Assembly (NCBI GenBank): GCA_002786855.1
Contig: PCUU01000082.1
Location: forward strand, 20,635-84,634
Source: Cytophagales bacterium CG12_big_fil_rev_8_21_14_0_65_40_12
GTDB lineage: Bacteria > Bacteroidota > Bacteroidia > Cytophagales > Cyclobacteriaceae
Reading direction: 5' to 3'
Length of the DNA: 64,000 nucleotides
Below are positions 26,986 to 37,574 of this stretch, piece after piece. Position numbers and translations under genes: made by a program. The notes under the pieces are model-generated. The model had not been told where the DNA came from and did not search any database. It worked only from the letters and a program-made list of their open reading frames with translations. The stretch's first letter is position 1. Each line of letters begins with the position of its first letter.

Positions 26986-29120
26986 TGGATATCAATGACA
27001 TCATAATCGTTACTGATTTCAATCCATTAATTTTTTGGATCTTGGCTCTTTTGGGTATTCCATTATTGTCTTTTTTCACGGCTACTTTCCTAAAGAAAAA
27101 CGCTCCTCTTTGGGCTTCTACGTTGCTTTTCGCCAATCTTTTGGTTGCAATTTATTTGGCCATTGAATATTGGGGTACACAAGGCGTAACAATTAGAGGA
27201 GATTGGTTTGGTATTGGTGATACACGATTCACCTACTCATTTTTCATTGATCAACTGGCCTTGATCATGCTTTTGGTTGTGAATTTCATTGCGTTACTGG
27301 TTCATTTCTTTTCCATTGAGTATATGCGCCATGATGCGCAAAAAGCTAGATATTTTGGTTTATTAGGCCTTTTCACTTTCTCTATGCTAGGGATTGTGCT
27401 CTTCAATGACTTGCTTTTCATTTTCATTTTTTGGGAATTGGTCGGATTGTCTTCCTATCTCTTGATTGGTTTTTGGTTCGAAAAAAAATCAGCGTCTTTA
27501 GCTGCCAACAAGGCGTTCATCATGAACCGTATTGGGGACTTAGGATTCCTGACTGGTTTGATGATTCTCTATGCCCAGTTCCAAACTTTCGACTTGGAAG
27601 GAATTAAGTCATTGACGATTTTGAGTTCCATTGAGGATGGAAATTGGATTGCTGAGTATTTTAAGAATGGGGAATTGGTTAGAAATTCCCTTGATGGCCG
27701 TTGGCTTAGTGCTGCTGGTATTGCGCTTTTCTGCGGAGCAGTAGGTAAGTCCGCACAATTTCCACTGCAAGTTTGGTTGCCCGATGCCATGGAAGGGCCA
27801 ACGCCTGTGTCCGCATTGATTCATGCAGCTACTATGGTGGCCGCTGGGGTGTTTATGATCGCCAGGATTTTTGTGATTTTAGATGCCCAAGCGTTAGAAG
27901 TAATCGCAGTGGTAGGTGCCATTACAGCCTTTATGGCCGCAGTAGCTGCCCTTTCTCAATTCGATATTAAGAAGGTATTGGCTTACAGCACCATTTCACA
28001 GTTGGGCTATATGGTTTTGGCCATGGGCGTTGGCGCTTATACAGCTGGTTTATTTCATTTGGTGACGCATGCCATGTTTAAGGCAGGTTTGTTTTTATCT
28101 GCGGGAACGATCATCCACCAACTTCATCAATTAGAAACAGAAGAAACTCGTTTCGATACGCAAGACATGCGGGTCATGGGTGGTTTGAGAAAATTCATGC
28201 CTTTCACTTTTTTCTGCTTTTTGATCTGCGCTTTGGCCTTGGCGGGCATTCCAGGGTTTACAGGATTTTTGTCAAAGGATGCTATTTTATTGGATACTGC
28301 GGTATGGATTGATGAAAAGGGTGGAGGTTTTTATTTTATAGAAGTATTGGCTTTTGCCACTGTTTTGCTCACTGCTTTCTACACCTTCAGAATGATCTTT
28401 TTGGTATTTACAGGAACATTCAGGCTTCCGAACTTGGTAGATAAATCGGTCACCCTAAAACCATTGAAAGATGGAAACATCTTTTTGAAATTGCCTGCTG
28501 TTCTACTGGCCATTGGCTCTTTTAGCTTGGTTTTTGGTTTGAGCTTTAAGGCTGAGGATACTTGGTTTTATCAAGTCATTCAGAATCCTATTTTTTTGGT
28601 GCCTGAGCCTTATGCAGCCTTCAATTTGATCGATATTCCTTTAGAATATTTTGAATTTCTACATGCGAGAGTGGTTACAATTTCCATTATACTGGCCTTG
28701 GCAGGACTGGTGACCGCTTTTTTGATGTATCGCCCTGGGGCACGTTTTGCGACTTCGTTTCCAGAGAAAAGAGAGCCGATCGGTTTTTTCAGACAGATCT
28801 CATTTTATCATTGGTATCAAAATGCGCTTTACGAGAAGGTGATTTTGAAATTCATTCTAATGATGTCGCGATGGTTGGCTTGGTTCGATGAAAAGGTACT
28901 TGATGGTTTCGTAAACATGATCGCAAAATTACAAGTAGTGATTGCCCATCTCGTGGCTTGGTTCGATAAAAACATTGTAGATGGATTCGTACATTTGACA
29001 ACTTATACCACTGGAAAGGTGGGGCAGATGACAAGGTCGATTCAATCGGGCAATGTGCAAGGATATATTATGGCAGCTATGGCCTTTTTAATACTCATGT
29101 TAATTTGGCTTCTATTTTAG
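26985..29120 (+). CDS. nuoL: NADH-quinone oxidoreductase subunit L
   Basis: NuoL (711 aa) is the distal antiporter-like proton-pumping subunit. Family cores are FIFIFWELVGLSSYLLIGFW, the quinone-oxidoreductase helix set with LPDAMEGPTPVSALIHAATM, and the Lys-containing FDIKKVLAYSTISQLGYM. It is longer than E. coli NuoL (613 aa), with extra residues before the lateral helix. Near the C-terminus a 26-residue unit containing AWFD...DGFV occurs twice in tandem. It follows nuoK with a one-base overlap and leads into nuoM after three bases. Confidence 0.95.
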   Translation: MDINDIIIVTDFNPLIFWILALLGIPLLSFFTATFLKKNAPLWASTLLFANLLVAIYLAIEYWGTQGVTIRGDWFGIGDTRFTYSFFIDQLALIMLLVVNFIALLVHFFSIEYMRHDAQKARYFGLLGLFTFSMLGIVLFNDLLFIFIFWELVGLSSYLLIGFWFEKKSASLAANKAFIMNRIGDLGFLTGLMILYAQFQTFDLEGIKSLTILSSIEDGNWIAEYFKNGELVRNSLDGRWLSAAGIALFCGAVGKSAQFPLQVWLPDAMEGPTPVSALIHAATMVAAGVFMIARIFVILDAQALEVIAVVGAITAFMAAVAALSQFDIKKVLAYSTISQLGYMVLAMGVGAYTAGLFHLVTHAMFKAGLFLSAGTIIHQLHQLETEETRFDTQDMRVMGGLRKFMPFTFFCFLICALALAGIPGFTGFLSKDAILLDTAVWIDEKGGGFYFIEVLAFATVLLTAFYTFRMIFLVFTGTFRLPNLVDKSVTLKPLKDGNIFLKLPAVLLAIGSFSLVFGLSFKAEDTWFYQVIQNPIFLVPEPYAAFNLIDIPLEYFEFLHARVVTISIILALAGLVTAFLMYRPGARFATSFPEKREPIGFFRQISFYHWYQNALYEKVILKFILMMSRWLAWFDEKVLDGFVNMIAKLQVVIAHLVAWFDKNIVDGFVHLTTYTTGKVGQMTRSIQSGNVQGYIMAAMAFLILMLIWLLF

Positions 29121-29123
29121 ACT

Positions 29124-30842
29124 ATGATTGAAAATCTATTAACCTATATCATATTTACTCCGCTGGTAGGCGCATTGGTGGTTTTGCTTTTGCCTAAAAG
29201 TCAATCGCATCTTTATAGGATTGTGGCCTTGGTGGCCATGGCAGTTACTTTGGTATTGGCGATAGTGGCTGTAACCAATTTTGATACTTCTGTTGCTGGT
29301 CTTACCAACTCCGAAAGCCAAATACAGCTCACCCAAAAAACAGAATGGTTTTCCATAGAAATGGGAGACTTAGGCAAGTTTTCAGTCGATTATTTTGTTG
29401 GAGTGGATGGACTGAACTTGTCTCTACTACTTTTAGCCGCCATTGTGCTTTTTATTGGTGCTATTTCATCTTGGACAGTTGAGCATAAAAAGAAAGGTTA
29501 TTTTGGCTTATACCTGCTTTTAGCCTCTTCTATTTTAGGTTGTTTTGTCGCTTTGGATTTCTTCCTATTCTACCTATTCTTTGAGTTTATGCTTTTACCA
29601 ATGTATTTCTTGATTGGTATTTGGGGTGGGCCAAGAAGGGAATATGCAGCCATTAAATTCTTTTTGTACACGCTGGTCGGTTCAATTCTGATTCTAATTG
29701 TAATGATTGGTTTATATAACTCTGTTTACGATCCTTTCAAAACTGGAGTTGAGGCGGGTATTTTTGAAGCCTCTGTATTGCCGACAGAAGAGATGATCAT
29801 CGATGTGCAGCAAGGCGTACAAAATGGAGCCATAGATGATGCTGATATCGTTAAATCATTCAATATGATTTCCATGGCAGACGATGCCAATTATTTACCC
29901 TATTCAATTTTAGGAAGGAACAGCTTTGGAGAAATTTTTGGTCAATCGGCCCGATGGATGGCATTTTTAGCTTTGTTGATTGGCTTTGCCATTAAGCTTC
30001 CTGCCTTCCCTTTCCATACTTGGTTGCCCGATGCGCACGTGGAAGCACCAACCCCAGTATCGGTGGTTTTGGCTGGCATTCTCTTGAAAATTGGAGGTTA
30101 CGGAATCATCAGAACAGCCTTTAGCTTCTTTCCAGATGCTGCTTACCATTATTCATGGCTCATAGGGTTCTTCGGCCTGTTCTCCATTTTGTATGGAGCC
30201 ATGAACGCTTTGGCACAAAAAGACTTAAAGAAATTGATTGCCTATAGTTCTGTTTCTCACATGGGTTTTGTGCTTTTGGGTTTGGCTGCCATGACGGTGG
30301 AGGGTGTGACAGGGGCAATTTATCAGATGTTTTCTCATGGCTTAATTTCAAGCATGCTCTTTCTTATCGCGGGAGTGATCTATGACCGAACCCACGACAG
30401 AGGTATAGAAAACTATGGTGGTTTGGCGAATCAGATGCCAAAATATACAGTAATGGTGACCATTGCCTTTTTTGCATCATTGGGTCTTCCTGGTTTTTCG
30501 GGCTTCATTGCGGAACTGATGGTTTTTATAGGAGCATTTAAATCATACGGGGTAATTGGCGCCATTCCGTATTGGATGCCGATTGTGGCTACTGCAGGAT
30601 TGGTATTAGGGGCTGGTTACTATTTATGGACGCTTCAACGCATGTTCTTTGGTAAGTTTTGGGTCAAAGACAAAGCTTGGAAGGAACACTTAACTGATTT
30701 GAACCTTCGGGAATACCTGATGCTTGTTCCTTTGGTGGTGCTCATTTTGTGGTTTGGAATTTACCCTGCTACCCTGCTCGATTTGATTGGCAATTCTGTT
30801 GAAGGTTTTACACAACTCATAAGTGAATCTATTCAGAAATGA
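29124..30842 (+). CDS. nuoM: NADH-quinone oxidoreductase subunit M
   Basis: NuoM (572 aa) is the second antiporter-like subunit. The conserved elements FYLFFEFMLLPMYFLIGIWG, KLPAFPFHTWLPDAHVEAPT and DLKKLIAYSSVSHMGFVLLG are present, including the key Glu in the first and Lys residues in the others. A hydrophilic stretch of roughly 70 residues (about 204-275, acidic, with many Asp and Glu) replaces a loop of about 30 residues in E. coli NuoM. Its stop overlaps the nuoN start (ATGA). Confidence 0.95.
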   Translation: MIENLLTYIIFTPLVGALVVLLLPKSQSHLYRIVALVAMAVTLVLAIVAVTNFDTSVAGLTNSESQIQLTQKTEWFSIEMGDLGKFSVDYFVGVDGLNLSLLLLAAIVLFIGAISSWTVEHKKKGYFGLYLLLASSILGCFVALDFFLFYLFFEFMLLPMYFLIGIWGGPRREYAAIKFFLYTLVGSILILIVMIGLYNSVYDPFKTGVEAGIFEASVLPTEEMIIDVQQGVQNGAIDDADIVKSFNMISMADDANYLPYSILGRNSFGEIFGQSARWMAFLALLIGFAIKLPAFPFHTWLPDAHVEAPTPVSVVLAGILLKIGGYGIIRTAFSFFPDAAYHYSWLIGFFGLFSILYGAMNALAQKDLKKLIAYSSVSHMGFVLLGLAAMTVEGVTGAIYQMFSHGLISSMLFLIAGVIYDRTHDRGIENYGGLANQMPKYTVMVTIAFFASLGLPGFSGFIAELMVFIGAFKSYGVIGAIPYWMPIVATAGLVLGAGYYLWTLQRMFFGKFWVKDKAWKEHLTDLNLREYLMLVPLVVLILWFGIYPATLLDLIGNSVEGFTQLISESIQK

Positions 30843-32350
30843 TTTTGGCTCAATCCAATATGCTAGAAGGGCTTAAAGATCAACTGCAGCATTTAACGGC
30901 TGATATATTTTGGTTGGCTCCTGAAGTTACTTTGGTCATTACGCTTGTGCTCCTTCTGACCTATGATCTAATTTTTAGGCAGAATAAGTCGGTGGGGATT
31001 GTTGCCATTGCAATAGCTGGACTGGCATTTTCTACATTGTTATTGATCTCTAATTGGAGTGAGTTATTAGTCACAAACAGTTTGATGGGAGGCCTGTTAA
31101 GGCTGGATCAAGGTGCCGTCTTCTTTAAACTTCTTTTTGTTGTGGGTGCTTTACTGGCTATTGTAATGATGCAAAGGCATCGAAAGAAAGATTTTTTCTT
31201 TCATTCATCCGAGCCATTAGTTTTAGTTTTTGGTCTCTTGCTAGGCGTATTCCTGATGACCATGGCGGCTAACCTGCTTATGGTCTATGTTTCTGTAGAA
31301 TTGGTATCCATCTGTTCGTACTTGTTAATTGGTCTTTATAAAAAGAAATCAAATTCCGAGGCGGCCATCAAATATTTACTTTTTGGAGCAGTTGCCTCTG
31401 CAGTTATGATTTATGGTATGAGCTGGCTTTATGGCTTTACAGGCACCTTGGATTTTACCTCGGTTCAATTTGTAAATGGTCTTTATTTAGTACCCATCCT
31501 GCCTTTGTCCATAGCATTGGTGATGACCATGGCCGGGTTCGTATTTAAACTCGGGGCTTTCCCTTTTCATATTTGGTCTCCCGATGTTTACGAAGCTACT
31601 CCAACTCCTTTTGTCGCTTTACTTTCGGCATTGCCAAAACTGGCGGGATTGACCTTGATTTTCAGGTTTGTTCAAGTACTAGATCTTGATTTCGCCAATT
31701 GGCAATTGTGGTTGGGTATTATTGCCATAGCCAGTATGACGATCGGTAATTTCTCTGCTCTTTGGCAAAAAGATGCAAAGCGAATGTTGGCCTACTCCTC
31801 CATCGCTCAAGCAGGATTTCTATTAGTGGGTCTTATTGCTTTTTCAGAAAGTGGTGAAACGGCAGCATTGTTTTACGGGGTGATTTATTTGATCATGAAC
31901 TTTGCCGTTTTCTTCCTTATTCAACTTTTCGAAAATAAAGAGGGAAGAATACCTTTCGATAATTTCAGGGGAAAGGGCAATCAAGAACCTTGGATTGGCG
32001 CCTTATTGCTGATTGTGATGATATCATTGACCGGTTTGCCTCCAACGGCAGGTTTCAACGGAAAATTATTCGTTTTCTCTGCATTATGGGAAAGCTGGAA
32101 CTCTAATGGCCAAGATATTTTACTGTGGGTTTTCATCTTTGGCCTACTCAATACTGTGGTTTCTCTCTTTTATTACTTGAAGATTCCATACTTTATGTTC
32201 GTCAAAAGACCAGTTGATGAATTATCTCTGAATAATAAACCACAAATAGATCGAATTTGGGGCACTATATTGGTTTGCCCTCTGTTAATTTGGTTCTTTA
32301 AATCAGATGGGTTGTTGAACATTCTTAATAGTATTAACTTTGTTTTTTGA
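30839..32350 (+). CDS. nuoN: NADH-quinone oxidoreductase subunit N
   Basis: NuoN (503 aa) is the third antiporter-like proton-pumping subunit. Diagnostic segments are LMVYVSVELVSICSYLLIGL, FKLGAFPFHIWSPDVYEATP and DAKRMLAYSSIAQAGFLLVG. The length is slightly above E. coli NuoN. It starts within the end of nuoM and is the last complex I gene in the window. A PurF-like gene follows after 9 bases and may share the transcript. Confidence 0.95.
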   Translation: MILAQSNMLEGLKDQLQHLTADIFWLAPEVTLVITLVLLLTYDLIFRQNKSVGIVAIAIAGLAFSTLLLISNWSELLVTNSLMGGLLRLDQGAVFFKLLFVVGALLAIVMMQRHRKKDFFFHSSEPLVLVFGLLLGVFLMTMAANLLMVYVSVELVSICSYLLIGLYKKKSNSEAAIKYLLFGAVASAVMIYGMSWLYGFTGTLDFTSVQFVNGLYLVPILPLSIALVMTMAGFVFKLGAFPFHIWSPDVYEATPTPFVALLSALPKLAGLTLIFRFVQVLDLDFANWQLWLGIIAIASMTIGNFSALWQKDAKRMLAYSSIAQAGFLLVGLIAFSESGETAALFYGVIYLIMNFAVFFLIQLFENKEGRIPFDNFRGKGNQEPWIGALLLIVMISLTGLPPTAGFNGKLFVFSALWESWNSNGQDILLWVFIFGLLNTVVSLFYYLKIPYFMFVKRPVDELSLNNKPQIDRIWGTILVCPLLIWFFKSDGLLNILNSINFVF

Positions 32351-32359
32351 AGCGATTAG

Positions 32360-34255
32360 ATGAGTGAGCAGATTAAACATGAATGCGGAATTGCGAAGAT
32401 CCGCCTTCGAAAACCTTTACAGTACTATATTGACAAATACGGTACTCCAGCTTACGCGATAAACAAACTCTACATCATGATGCAAAAGCAAGCCAACCGC
32501 GGTCAAGACGGGGTGGGTGTTGCCAATATCAAAATCGGAGTAGAGCCCGGTACAAGGTACATTAGCCGCTACAGAACAATCAAAGCCCAACCCATTACCG
32601 ATATATTTGGGAAAATTGGCCGAAAATTCGAGAAAGCAAAGAAGAAATCGGATTACAACCCAAAAGATGCCCAATGGCTGAAAGATAATATGGGTTTTAC
32701 AGGCGAGCTTTGGATGGGACACCTTCGCTATGGTACCCACGGAAAAAATAGCATTGAAAGTTGCCATCCATTTTTGAGGCAGAATAATTGGAGAAGTAGA
32801 AACCTTGTGTTGGCCGGAAACTTCAACATGACCAACGTAGACGAGCTTTTCGATCTGCTTTTAAGCCTTGGTCAGCATCCAAAAGAAAAAACAGATACAG
32901 TGACGGTAATGGAAAAAATCGGTCACTTTATCGATGAAGAAAACCAACGCGTTTTCGATAAATACAAAAACAAGAAGAGCAACGAAGAAATCACCCACAT
33001 AATAGAAAATGAAATGAACATTCAGCGTGTGCTGAAACGCTCTTTCAAAGATTTTGATGGTGGTTATGCAATGGTCGGTTTATTAGGCCATGGTGCTTCG
33101 TTTGTGGTGCGCGATCCGAATGGAATCCGCCCCGCTTTCAAATACATTGATGATGAGGTAATAGTGGTCGCTTCTGAAAAGCAGGCGATTAAGGCTGCCT
33201 TCAACGTAAATTATTCGGATATCACCGAGGTGGAGCCAGGCCATGCACTTATTGTAGATAAGGCTGGCGATTGGGAAGAAGTGCCAATTATGAAAAAGCG
33301 TGAGCTCAAGGCATGCTCATTCGAAAGAATATACTTCTCCAAAGGTACTGATCCAGATATTTATCAAGAAAGAAAAGAACTTGGGCGATTACTGATTCCT
33401 CAGATTCTTAAAGCGGTCAATTTTGACCTTAAGAATACGGTTTTCTCTTACATTCCAAATACAGCGGAAATCTCATTTCTGGGAATGATGCGAGGTTTGG
33501 ATGAATACCTTTTAGAGAAAAGAAAAGATGTGATCATCGATGGTAAGCCAGATATTGATGGCATCGAAGAACTTTTGAGTTTTCAGCCAAGAGTAGAAAA
33601 ATTAGTCATCAAAGATGCCAAACTCCGAACTTTCATTGCCGATGACGAAACCCGTGATGAACTGGTGGCGAGTGTTTATGATACCACCTATGAAGTAATC
33701 CGCAAAGGTATTGATACACTGGTGGTTATCGATGATTCTATCGTTCGTGGAACAACGTTGGAAAAGAGCATTCTAAAAATGCTGGATATGTTGGAGCCTA
33801 AGAAAATTGTTATTGTTTCTTCAGCACCTCAAATCAGATACCCTGATTGCTACGGAATTGACATGTCTAAGGTAAAGGAGTTTGTGGCCTTCCGCGCTTT
33901 GCTACTTTTATTGAAAGAAAAGTATGGCGAAGATGATCAAGACGAATTGGAGAATACTTACCATAAGATTTTGGCCAATATTAACTCGCCAGAGCAATCT
34001 AACTACGTTCAAGAGCTTTACGATCAATTTTCAGCAGATGAAATATCAGCTAAAATCACTCAGATCGTTAGGCCAGAAGGCATGAAGGCAGAACTTGAAG
34101 TCGTCTACCAAACAGTTGAAAACCTGCACAAAGCCTGTCCGGGTAATTTAGGTGATTGGTATTTTACAGGTAATTACCCAACCCCGGGCGGTAATCGAGT
34201 GGTGAACAAAGCTTTCTTGAATTTTATGGAAGGCAAAGAAATCAGAGCATATTGA
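32360..34255 (+). CDS. PurF-like amidophosphoribosyltransferase, long Bacteroidota-type paralogue
   Basis: The protein (631 aa) joins a class II glutamine amidotransferase domain to a type I PRTase domain, the architecture of PurF, which makes phosphoribosylamine for purine synthesis. The likely catalytic Cys is C9 in HECGIAKIRL, which would need processing of the short leader. Other landmarks are ANRGQDGVGVAN, GHLRYGTHGKNS, VVRDPNGIRPAFKY and the PRPP loop VVIDDSIVRGTTLEKS (D458-D459). It is over 100 residues longer than ordinary PurF, so it may be a second, specialised copy. It sits 9 bases behind nuoN and ends in a strong terminator. Confidence 0.8.
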   Translation: MSEQIKHECGIAKIRLRKPLQYYIDKYGTPAYAINKLYIMMQKQANRGQDGVGVANIKIGVEPGTRYISRYRTIKAQPITDIFGKIGRKFEKAKKKSDYNPKDAQWLKDNMGFTGELWMGHLRYGTHGKNSIESCHPFLRQNNWRSRNLVLAGNFNMTNVDELFDLLLSLGQHPKEKTDTVTVMEKIGHFIDEENQRVFDKYKNKKSNEEITHIIENEMNIQRVLKRSFKDFDGGYAMVGLLGHGASFVVRDPNGIRPAFKYIDDEVIVVASEKQAIKAAFNVNYSDITEVEPGHALIVDKAGDWEEVPIMKKRELKACSFERIYFSKGTDPDIYQERKELGRLLIPQILKAVNFDLKNTVFSYIPNTAEISFLGMMRGLDEYLLEKRKDVIIDGKPDIDGIEELLSFQPRVEKLVIKDAKLRTFIADDETRDELVASVYDTTYEVIRKGIDTLVVIDDSIVRGTTLEKSILKMLDMLEPKKIVIVSSAPQIRYPDCYGIDMSKVKEFVAFRALLLLLKEKYGEDDQDELENTYHKILANINSPEQSNYVQELYDQFSADEISAKITQIVRPEGMKAELEVVYQTVENLHKACPGNLGDWYFTGNYPTPGGNRVVNKAFLNFMEGKEIRAY

Positions 34256-34278
34256 TTTCTTTTCATAATAGTATTGAC

Positions 34279-34301
34279 AAGGGCTTTTAGCCCTTTTTTT
34301 G
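34279..34301 (+). terminator. terminator after the nuoH-N/purF-like transcript
   Basis: AAGGGCT pairs with AGCCCTT around a TTT loop, followed by a run of T. This compact rho-independent terminator closes the long downstream nuo transcript. Confidence 0.88.
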
Positions 34302-34376
34302 TTTGCATACCTGTGCCCAGCCTTTTAGTAGCTACAAAACATATATCCATTATCTAATTTTTCGTTACTTTCCAGT

Positions 34377-35594
34377 ATGCAAAATCCTTTCAAGGGGTCA
34401 TTAGGGATTGATTTTTATACCAGCCAATCCACGCTCAAGTACTTTGTGTTTATTGTAGCCGTCATTATTGGGGTGGGGTCTATCATTTACACTTCGGCCT
34501 TGGTAAACATACTGAAGGAACGGGAGCGCGATAACATAAACCTTTGGGCCAAAGCCGTTGAGTTTTCGACTGTGGCCGATGGAAACTCTTTGAATTTTAT
34601 AACCGACAACATCATTCGGCCAGACAATTCGTTGCCGGTAATTATCCTTGATTCGGCATCAAACGAAATAGTTGACTCAAGGAATGTGGAATTAGATAAT
34701 TCCACAGCAGCAGAACATGGGCAATACCAAAAGGAAGTGTTGAGTCAAATGAAAGGAGAAAATCAGCCTGTCAAGATTATTTACCGTGATGGGCCTAATA
34801 GAGCTATCTCAGGGATTCAATACGTTTACTATCGGAATTCACGTTTACTGCGCCAATTGAGTGCTTATCCATATATTCAACTTTCGGTAATTGCCCTTTT
34901 TGCTTCAATTGCTTATTTGGCCTTCAGTTATTCGCGGAGAGCGGAGCAGAATCGAGTTTGGGTTGGGTTGGCCAAAGAAACTGCCCATCAATTAGGTACA
35001 CCACTTTCTTCTCTTATGGCCTGGGTAGAATATCTCAAGGAAATTCCTGAAATGAGCGGTAAAGAAGACATTATCTCTGAACTCAATAAGGATGTAATTA
35101 GGCTCGAAATGATTACCTCTCGTTTTTCTAACATTGGTTCGGCCCCAGTATTGAAAGATGAGAATGTAGTGGAGGCCATTCAAAATATTACTAACTATTT
35201 AAAGCCTCGCGTTTCCTCAAAAGTGATTTTTCATGTGGATTCTGATGCTCCAGAACTGACAGCCAAAATGAATCGCCCTCTTTTTGAGTGGGTAGTAGAG
35301 AATATTGTGAAAAACGGGATCGATGCCATGAGCGGAATAGGTACCATTAACATCACCATTGGGAAAGAATCTGAGGACATGGTCTTCATCGATATTCAAG
35401 ACAATGGAAAAGGAATTGCCAAAGGCAAAATTAATAAGGTGTTCAAACCAGGTTTTACAACTAAAAAACGGGGTTGGGGACTAGGTTTGACTTTGGTGAA
35501 ACGAATTATAGAGAATTACCATCTAGGAAAAATATTCGTAAAGTCATCTCAAGCGGATGTAGGTACAGTTTTTAGAATTTTGTTGAGGGATTGA
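34377..35594 (+). CDS. sensor histidine kinase
   Basis: A 405-aa membrane histidine kinase. One N-terminal helix (YFVFIVAVIIGVGSIIYTSA), an extracytoplasmic segment of about 120 residues and a second helix (LSVIALFASIAYLAFSY) precede the catalytic core. The phospho-acceptor His is in KETAHQLGTPLSSLMAWVEY. The ATP-binding boxes follow: N in VENIVKNGIDAM, G1 in IDIQDNGKGIAKG and G2 in KRGWGLGLTLVKRI. No response regulator lies beside it, so it may be an orphan kinase. The signal is unknown. Confidence 0.88.
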   Translation: MQNPFKGSLGIDFYTSQSTLKYFVFIVAVIIGVGSIIYTSALVNILKERERDNINLWAKAVEFSTVADGNSLNFITDNIIRPDNSLPVIILDSASNEIVDSRNVELDNSTAAEHGQYQKEVLSQMKGENQPVKIIYRDGPNRAISGIQYVYYRNSRLLRQLSAYPYIQLSVIALFASIAYLAFSYSRRAEQNRVWVGLAKETAHQLGTPLSSLMAWVEYLKEIPEMSGKEDIISELNKDVIRLEMITSRFSNIGSAPVLKDENVVEAIQNITNYLKPRVSSKVIFHVDSDAPELTAKMNRPLFEWVVENIVKNGIDAMSGIGTINITIGKESEDMVFIDIQDNGKGIAKGKINKVFKPGFTTKKRGWGLGLTLVKRIIENYHLGKIFVKSSQADVGTVFRILLRD

Positions 35595-35676
35595 AGACAG
35601 GAAATGGGCAATTAAAATAAAGCCAAACCGCTCATGGTCTTCAGCAATTTTTACCCCTCTAATTTCTTATTAACCT

Positions 35677-35707
35677 TTTGGTAAAATGGATATTAGACCT
35701 ACCTTTG
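35677..35707 (+). promoter_or_regulatory. promoter of atpD-atpC
   Basis: TTTG (35677-35680), 19 bases, then TACCTTTG (35700-35707) is a textbook Bacteroidota promoter, about 50 bases before the atpD start. Confidence 0.82.
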
Positions 35708-35753
35708 CAGCCAGAAGAATAAACCGCGTTTTTCCTATCTAGATAAACAATAA

Positions 35754-37265
<1,512 letters not shown>

Positions 37266-37272
37266 TAAATTT

Positions 37273-37518
37273 ATGTTACTCGAAATTGTAACACCAGATA
37301 AAAAAGTATTTGAAGGAGAAGTAAGCTCGGCCACCTTTACCGGTGCTGAAGGTGAATTTCAAGTACTGTCTAATCACGCTCCAATGATCAGTGCATTGGG
37401 AAAAGGAAGGGTAAGCATTACTGCTTCTGGTAAAGTGGAGGAATTAATGATTGATGGTGGTGTAGTAGAAGTTTTGAATAACAATGTAATTGTGCTTGCT
37501 GAGTCTGTTTATTCATAG
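37273..37518 (+). CDS. atpC: F1F0-ATP synthase subunit epsilon, short form
   Basis: AtpC (81 aa) consists only of the N-terminal beta-sandwich domain of epsilon: LLEIVTPDKKVFEGEVSSAT, GAEGEFQVLSNHAPMISALG and ELMIDGGVVEVLNNNVIVLAE. The two C-terminal helices that inhibit the enzyme in E. coli (about 139 aa there) are missing. Short epsilon subunits are usual in Bacteroidota, so this is not a truncation. A strong terminator follows. Confidence 0.94.
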   Translation: MLLEIVTPDKKVFEGEVSSATFTGAEGEFQVLSNHAPMISALGKGRVSITASGKVEELMIDGGVVEVLNNNVIVLAESVYS

Positions 37519-37543
37519 TCAGTAAGAAGAACAAGATCATAAG

Positions 37544-37574
37544 GCCTTTCCGAATTTTCGGAAAGGCTTTTTTA
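37544..37574 (+). terminator. bidirectional terminator between atpC and the convergent gene
   Basis: GCCTTTCCGA (37544-37553) pairs with TCGGAAAGGC (37558-37567) around ATTT, followed by TTTTTT. A near-perfect hairpin. Its 3' edge meets the stop of the convergent minus-strand gene, so it may serve both. Confidence 0.9.

Noticed and set aside
37572..37574. The end of the minus-strand gene at 37572 as a read-through into atpC
   Set aside because: A strong hairpin separates the two and the genes are convergent.
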